DNA from: JAQGMJ01 sp036271855
GTDB taxonomy: Bacteria; Pseudomonadota; Gammaproteobacteria; Burkholderiales; JAEUOS01
Reading direction: 5' to 3'
Assembly: GCA_036271855.1 (NCBI GenBank)
Contig: DATAZV010000453.1
Coordinates: forward strand, 1 to 24,819
Length of the DNA: 24,819 nt
The notes beneath the pieces are model-generated. The model was given only the letters and a program-made list of their open reading frames with translations. It did no database searches and was not told where the DNA came from. The position numbers and the translations under genes were made by a program. Within the stretch, counting starts at the first letter, position 1, and every line of letters starts with the position of its first letter. Shown in pieces: positions 21,726-24,819 of this stretch.

Positions 21726-23111
21726 ATGAGCGGACGAGTCCTGTTGATCGATGGTGATGGGGACAGCTTGCGCCGCATGGGCGACCAGTTGCGGGCGGCA
21801 GGTTATCGCGTCAGCGAGGCGCGCAATATCAGCGAAGCGCGTTCGCATCTGCTGATCGAGCCGCCGCAACTGGTGATCAGCGAGGCGCTGTTGCCGGATG
21901 GCGACGGCCTGGCGCTGTTCGACGAAATCCACTCGACCCGGCCGGTGCTGCCGGTGATCCTGCTCACCGCCAGCGGCAATATTCCGGATGCGGTGGCCGC
22001 TACGTCGCGCGGCGCCTTCGATTATCTGACCAAGCCTTTCGATGCCGACGTGATGCTGGAAAAGGTGAAGCAGGTCCTGAAGCTGGTGCCCGGAGCGCAT
22101 AACGAATCGGGCAATGCATGGAGCGGGCAGATCGTCAGCCGCAGCGTGCGCATGGCCGACCTGCTGAGCGAAGCGCGCCTGGTGGCTGCCAGCGACGCCA
22201 GCGTATTGATCCAGGGCGAGAGCGGCAGCGGCAAGGAATTGCTGGCCGCGGTGATCCACCGCGCCAGTCCGCGTGCCAATGGCCCGTTCATTGCTGTCAA
22301 CTGCGGGGCGATACCGGAGCAATTGCTGGAGTCTGAATTGTTCGGCCACGCCCAGGGTTCATCCGGCGGCAACGGCAACGGCAACAACGGCAACGGCGAG
22401 CATCAGGGGTTGTTCCAGGCCGCCCGTGGCGGCACGCTGTTCCTCGACGAGATCGCCGACATGCCGCTGGCGGTGCAGGCCAAGCTGCATCGCGTGCTGC
22501 AGGAGCGGGTGATGCGCCCGCCCAATGGCGAGGGCGGCGTGCCGGTCGAGGTGCGCATCCTCTCCGCCACTCACGAGGACGTCGACGCGGCGCTGGCTGC
22601 CGGCCGCTTCCGCAGCGATTTGTACTATCTGCTCAACGTCGTCTGCCTGACCTTGCCGGCATTGCGCGAGCGCCGCGAAGACATTCCCCTGCTGGCGAGC
22701 CACTTCCTCGCCAGCCTGGCGGAGCGCTACCGGCGCCATGTCACGGGCTTCGCGCCGGACGCGCTCGAGGCGCTGGTGATGGCCGACTGGCCGGGCAATG
22801 TGCGCCAGCTGCACAACGTGGTCGAGCAGGTCTGCGCCCTGGCGACGACACCGCTGATTCCGCTGTCGCTGGTACAGCGGGCGCTGCGCGCGCCCACCCT
22901 GCAGTCGCTCACCTATGCGCAGGCCAAGCAGCGTTTTGAGCGCGACTACCTGATCCAGCTGCTCAAGCTGACCGACGGCAATGTGTCGGACGCCGCCAAG
23001 CTGGCCGACCGCAACCGCACCAAGTTCTACAGCCTGTTGCAGCGTCACAACCTCACCCCCAGCCTGTTTCGCGCCAGCGCCGCCGAGGGCATGGAGGCGC
23101 AGCGCTTCTGA
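21726..23111 (+). CDS. Orphan GlrR/QseF-like AAA+ response regulator lacking the GAFTGA motif
   Basis: A 461-residue receiver-AAA+-HTH protein, start ATG 21726 behind GGGGG. The receiver (1-120) keeps Asp9, Thr81 and Lys103, but the phospho-acceptor position is Glu53 (VISEALLPDGDG) and the second acidic-pocket residue is Gly10. The AAA+ domain has Walker A GESGSGKE (164-171) and Walker B GGTLFLDEI (235-243). Where GAFTGA should follow ELFGH, residues 211-224 are a Gly/Ser/Asn run, so contact with sigma54 is probably lost. In the FRxDLYYRLN motif the second Arg is Leu302. The C-terminal HTH (about 418-445, GNVSDAAKLADRNRTKFYSLL) resembles GlrR/QseF. No histidine kinase gene is adjacent. It may act with sigma70 or as a repressor, like VpsR. 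Confidence 0.9.
   Translation: MSGRVLLIDGDGDSLRRMGDQLRAAGYRVSEARNISEARSHLLIEPPQLVISEALLPDGDGLALFDEIHSTRPVLPVILLTASGNIPDAVAATSRGAFDYLTKPFDADVMLEKVKQVLKLVPGAHNESGNAWSGQIVSRSVRMADLLSEARLVAASDASVLIQGESGSGKELLAAVIHRASPRANGPFIAVNCGAIPEQLLESELFGHAQGSSGGNGNGNNGNGEHQGLFQAARGGTLFLDEIADMPLAVQAKLHRVLQERVMRPPNGEGGVPVEVRILSATHEDVDAALAAGRFRSDLYYLLNVVCLTLPALRERREDIPLLASHFLASLAERYRRHVTGFAPDALEALVMADWPGNVRQLHNVVEQVCALATTPLIPLSLVQRALRAPTLQSLTYAQAKQRFERDYLIQLLKLTDGNVSDAAKLADRNRTKFYSLLQRHNLTPSLFRASAAEGMEAQRF
22365..22397 (+). repeat. GGC/AAC simple repeat inside the AAA+ regulator gene
   Basis: Eleven codons alternate GGC (Gly) and AAC (Asn), with four AACGGC units in near-tandem, exactly where the GAFTGA loop is normally encoded. 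The repeat is in frame and a multiple of three, so length changes would not break the gene. Confidence 0.8.
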
Positions 23112-23204
23112 GGCACGGCCTGGCCGTCTGCTAGTATGGATATCCGCCACCGCCTGCGCGACCCGCGCCGGCGCCAGGCGCTCCAACATCAGCCGGTTTC
23201 AGGG

Positions 23205-23687
23205 ATGAAAAGCATTTCGATCTTGTTTGTCTGCACGGGCAATATCTGCAGGTCGCCTACTGCCGAGGGGGTGATGCTGCAAAAGCTTGCCGATGGCGGC
23301 TTAGCCGGGAGCGTGCGCGTTGATTCCGCCGGCACGCATGGCTTTCACGTGGAAGCGCCGCCCGACAAGCGCTCGCAGGCGCATGCGCAAAAGCGCGGCT
23401 ACGACCTGTCGGCGCTGCGCGCGCGGCGCGTGGTGATGGCGGACTTCAGCGCCTTCGACCTGATCCTGGCGATGGACCACGACAACATTTCCTTTCTCAC
23501 CGCCATGAGCCCGCCCGGGCAGCGCGGCAAGCTGGAGCTGCTGATGCACTACGCGCCCCAGCACGATGCCGACATCGTGCCGGATCCGTACTATGGCGGC
23601 GCGGCGGGATTCGAACATGCGCTGGACTACATCGAAGACGCCTGCGAGGGCTTGCTGAAATCGCTGGCGTCGCGCCTGCGCGAGTAG
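23205..23687 (+). CDS. Low-molecular-weight protein tyrosine phosphatase
   Basis: A 160-residue cytosolic phosphatase. The P-loop VCTGNICRS gives the nucleophile Cys10 and Arg16, and the general acid Asp127 stands in PDPYYGG, with DSAGTHG at 40-46. The ATG at 23205 gives the usual family length and begins directly at MKSISILFVCTGN; an upstream in-frame ATG at 23136 adds 23 unconserved residues. In many bacteria such enzymes (Wzb/Etp type) dephosphorylate a tyrosine kinase controlling polysaccharide export, but no kinase gene is in view, and others act on different targets. It follows the AAA+ regulator after 93 bp and ends before a strong terminator. Confidence 0.94.
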   Translation: MKSISILFVCTGNICRSPTAEGVMLQKLADGGLAGSVRVDSAGTHGFHVEAPPDKRSQAHAQKRGYDLSALRARRVVMADFSAFDLILAMDHDNISFLTAMSPPGQRGKLELLMHYAPQHDADIVPDPYYGGAAGFEHALDYIEDACEGLLKSLASRLRE

Positions 23688-23715
23688 GCCGGCACCGCCA
23701 ATGCGCGAGCCCTGA

Positions 23716-23749
23716 AAAAGACAAAGCCCCGCAAGGGGCTTTGTCTTTT
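23716..23749. terminator. Perfect bidirectional terminator between the phosphatase and rne genes
   Basis: AAAAGACAAAGCCCC (23716-23730) pairs perfectly with 23735-23749 around a GCAA tetraloop. The A-run on one side and T-run on the other serve both converging genes, the phosphatase from the left and the RNase E-like gene from the right. Confidence 0.95.
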
Positions 23750-23766
23750 CGCGCGCTACCGATTTA

Positions 23767-24819
23767 CTACTTGCGCGTTTCCACCTGGATCAGCGGACCC
23801 GATTCCATCGGCGGCCGCGGACGCAGGACCCGAGGCGGCCGCGCCGGTTCGACGAAGCTGGCGGCATGCTCGTAAGCGGACCGTAACTTCTGCGCGTCCG
23901 TTTCCACCAGCGCCAGCCCGGCCGACTGCAGCATGGTTTCACGCTCGGCGGCGGATTCGGCCGCCGATTTGCGCGGTGCGATCGGCTCGGCGGCAACCGG
24001 CGGCGAGACCATCGCTACCGGAGCGGGTGCGGCCACCGGCGGGGAAACTGTTGCCACCGGAGCGGGCGCGGCGACTGGCGCGACCACTGGTGCAACTGGT
24101 GTCTCTGTCGGCGCCGGGGCTGGGGTCGACTCAGATGCGTACCAGGGTGCAGGAGCTGCGGCAACGGCTTCCGGCGCCGGCTGAGGCTCGGCTGCGACAG
24201 GGGTCTCGGGCTGAGGTGCTGCTTCAGCGGCTACCTGCGCTACCGTCGGTGAAGAGAAGGGTTGCGCTTCGGCGGGCACGGCTGCGCCCTGTTCAATAGC
24301 GGCAGCAGCATCCTGCTCCTCGGCACCGGAAGTGCCTTCGGCGCCGGCACCGGCTTCGCCACCTTCGCGCTCGAAACGGCCACGGCCGCGGCGGCCGCGA
24401 CGGCCACGGCGGCGGCCACCGTCTTCACGCTCGCCACCCTCATTCGGCGGGCCGCCTTCGCCCGCTTGCATTTCCTCGGCGCCATGCTCGGCGGCACCTT
24501 CGACCGGTATGCCTGACTGTTCGTCGGTCAGCGCTTGAGGCGCGGCTTCGCCGTTCTGGCGCGGCGGACGGTCGCGGCGCGGGCGATCGCCGCGCTGCTG
24601 GCTGCGTTCCTGCGGTCCGGTCGGATCGGCGCCGTTTTCGGTCACGCCTTCAGCGGTTTTGCGCTGGCCCTCGGCCGGCTCGCGGCGGCTGCGCTCGCCG
24701 CGTTCGGGGCGCTCACCGCGCTCCGGACGGCCTTCGCGTGCTTCGCCGGCCGGCTGGCCTTCGCGCGGTTCGCGCTCGGCGCGTCCTTCGCGGTTGGCGT
24801 CACGATTGCCGCCACGCGG
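23767..24819 (-). CDS. rne: RNase E-like protein, C-terminal scaffold region (cut by window edge)
   Basis: The last 350 codons of a large protein entering from the right edge. The visible part is intrinsically disordered: an Arg-rich region (REGRAEREPREGQPAGE, RPERGERPERGERSRRE, then GRRRGRRGRRGRGRFERE), a long Pro/Ala/Val stretch with short repeats, and a conserved-looking end with LQSAGLALVETDAQKL and GPLIQVETRK. Arg-rich RNA-binding segments, a P/A linker and a terminal 'VQVETR'-like peptide are typical of betaproteobacterial RNase E, whose tail holds the degradosome together. The catalytic S1/RNase E domain is outside the window, so the call rests on the tail alone. Transcription ends at the shared terminator 17 bp after the stop. 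Confidence 0.78.
   Translation of the reverse strand, partial: PRGGNRDANREGRAEREPREGQPAGEAREGRPERGERPERGERSRREPAEGQRKTAEGVTENGADPTGPQERSQQRGDRPRRDRPPRQNGEAAPQALTDEQSGIPVEGAAEHGAEEMQAGEGGPPNEGGEREDGGRRRGRRGRRGRGRFEREGGEAGAGAEGTSGAEEQDAAAAIEQGAAVPAEAQPFSSPTVAQVAAEAAPQPETPVAAEPQPAPEAVAAAPAPWYASESTPAPAPTETPVAPVVAPVAAPAPVATVSPPVAAPAPVAMVSPPVAAEPIAPRKSAAESAAERETMLQSAGLALVETDAQKLRSAYEHAASFVEPARPPRVLRPRPPMESGPLIQVETRK
23993..24070 (-). repeat. Two tandem 39-bp units in the RNase E tail
   Basis: Positions 23993-24031 and 24032-24070 are imperfect copies, each coding a 13-residue unit of the form VSPPVAAPAPVAx. A third, more diverged P/V/A stretch follows upstream in the gene. Confidence 0.75.

Noticed and set aside
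1..24819. CRISPR arrays, tRNA or rRNA genes, insertion sequences, prophage genes
   Set aside because: No regularly spaced repeats, no cloverleaf-like or rRNA-like segments, and no transposase, integrase or phage proteins were seen on reading either strand.

Overview
The window is a GC-rich, densely packed bacterial chromosome segment, most likely from a betaproteobacterium (Burkholderiales, or the neighbouring Rhodocyclales/Nitrosomonadales). The reasons are the hemC-hemD-hemX-hemY order beside ppc, a periplasmic Bug/TctC-type receptor followed by an MmgE/PrpD gene, the RNase E-like tail ending in a 'LIQVETR'-type peptide, and strong GC bias at third codon positions. No genus can be assigned from the sequence alone.

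Left part (1-6742): the 5' two-thirds or less of a phosphoenolpyruvate carboxylase gene runs off the left edge on the minus strand, preceded by a secreted thioredoxin-like gene. Divergent from these is a tight hemC-hemD-hemX-hemY operon (tetrapyrrole synthesis plus two inner-membrane accessory proteins), then cysK with a textbook terminator.

Middle (6743-13355): a hairpin-rich spacer, an orphan branched-chain-amino-acid-type ABC substrate-binding protein, the replicative helicase dnaB, a secreted FecR-domain protein with a very Gln/Asn/Arg-rich tail, and a two-gene unit of Bug-type receptor plus MmgE/PrpD protein whose stop and start codons overlap.

Accessory-looking patch (13391-14450): a Phd/YefM-ParE/RelE toxin-antitoxin pair on the minus strand with a clear palindromic operator and a perfect TATAAT box, followed by about 400 bp without a convincing gene. 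Base composition here is lower in GC than in the neighbours.

Right part (14451-24819): a UspA protein and a large Pat-like protein (NDP-forming acyl-CoA synthetase fused to a GNAT acetyltransferase) on the minus strand, a divergent hemerythrin-like protein, a GT4 glycosyltransferase, a divergent ABC exporter half-transporter, an orphan GlrR/QseF-like AAA+ response regulator, a low-molecular-weight protein tyrosine phosphatase, a perfect bidirectional terminator, and the C-terminal tail of an RNase E-like protein running off the right edge.

The most interesting item is the AAA+ regulator at 21726-23111. Its receiver has Glu where the phospho-accepting Asp should be, and the sigma54-contacting GAFTGA loop is replaced by a Gly/Asn repeat, so it probably does not work as a phosphorylation-controlled sigma54 activator. 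Its place between a glycosyltransferase/ABC exporter and a tyrosine phosphatase suggests, without proving, a role in surface polysaccharide control. Other points of interest are a lysine/alanine tail added to the front of PEP carboxylase, the Q/N-rich FecR protein, and a Pat-like protein that keeps the catalytic His lost in E. coli PatZ.
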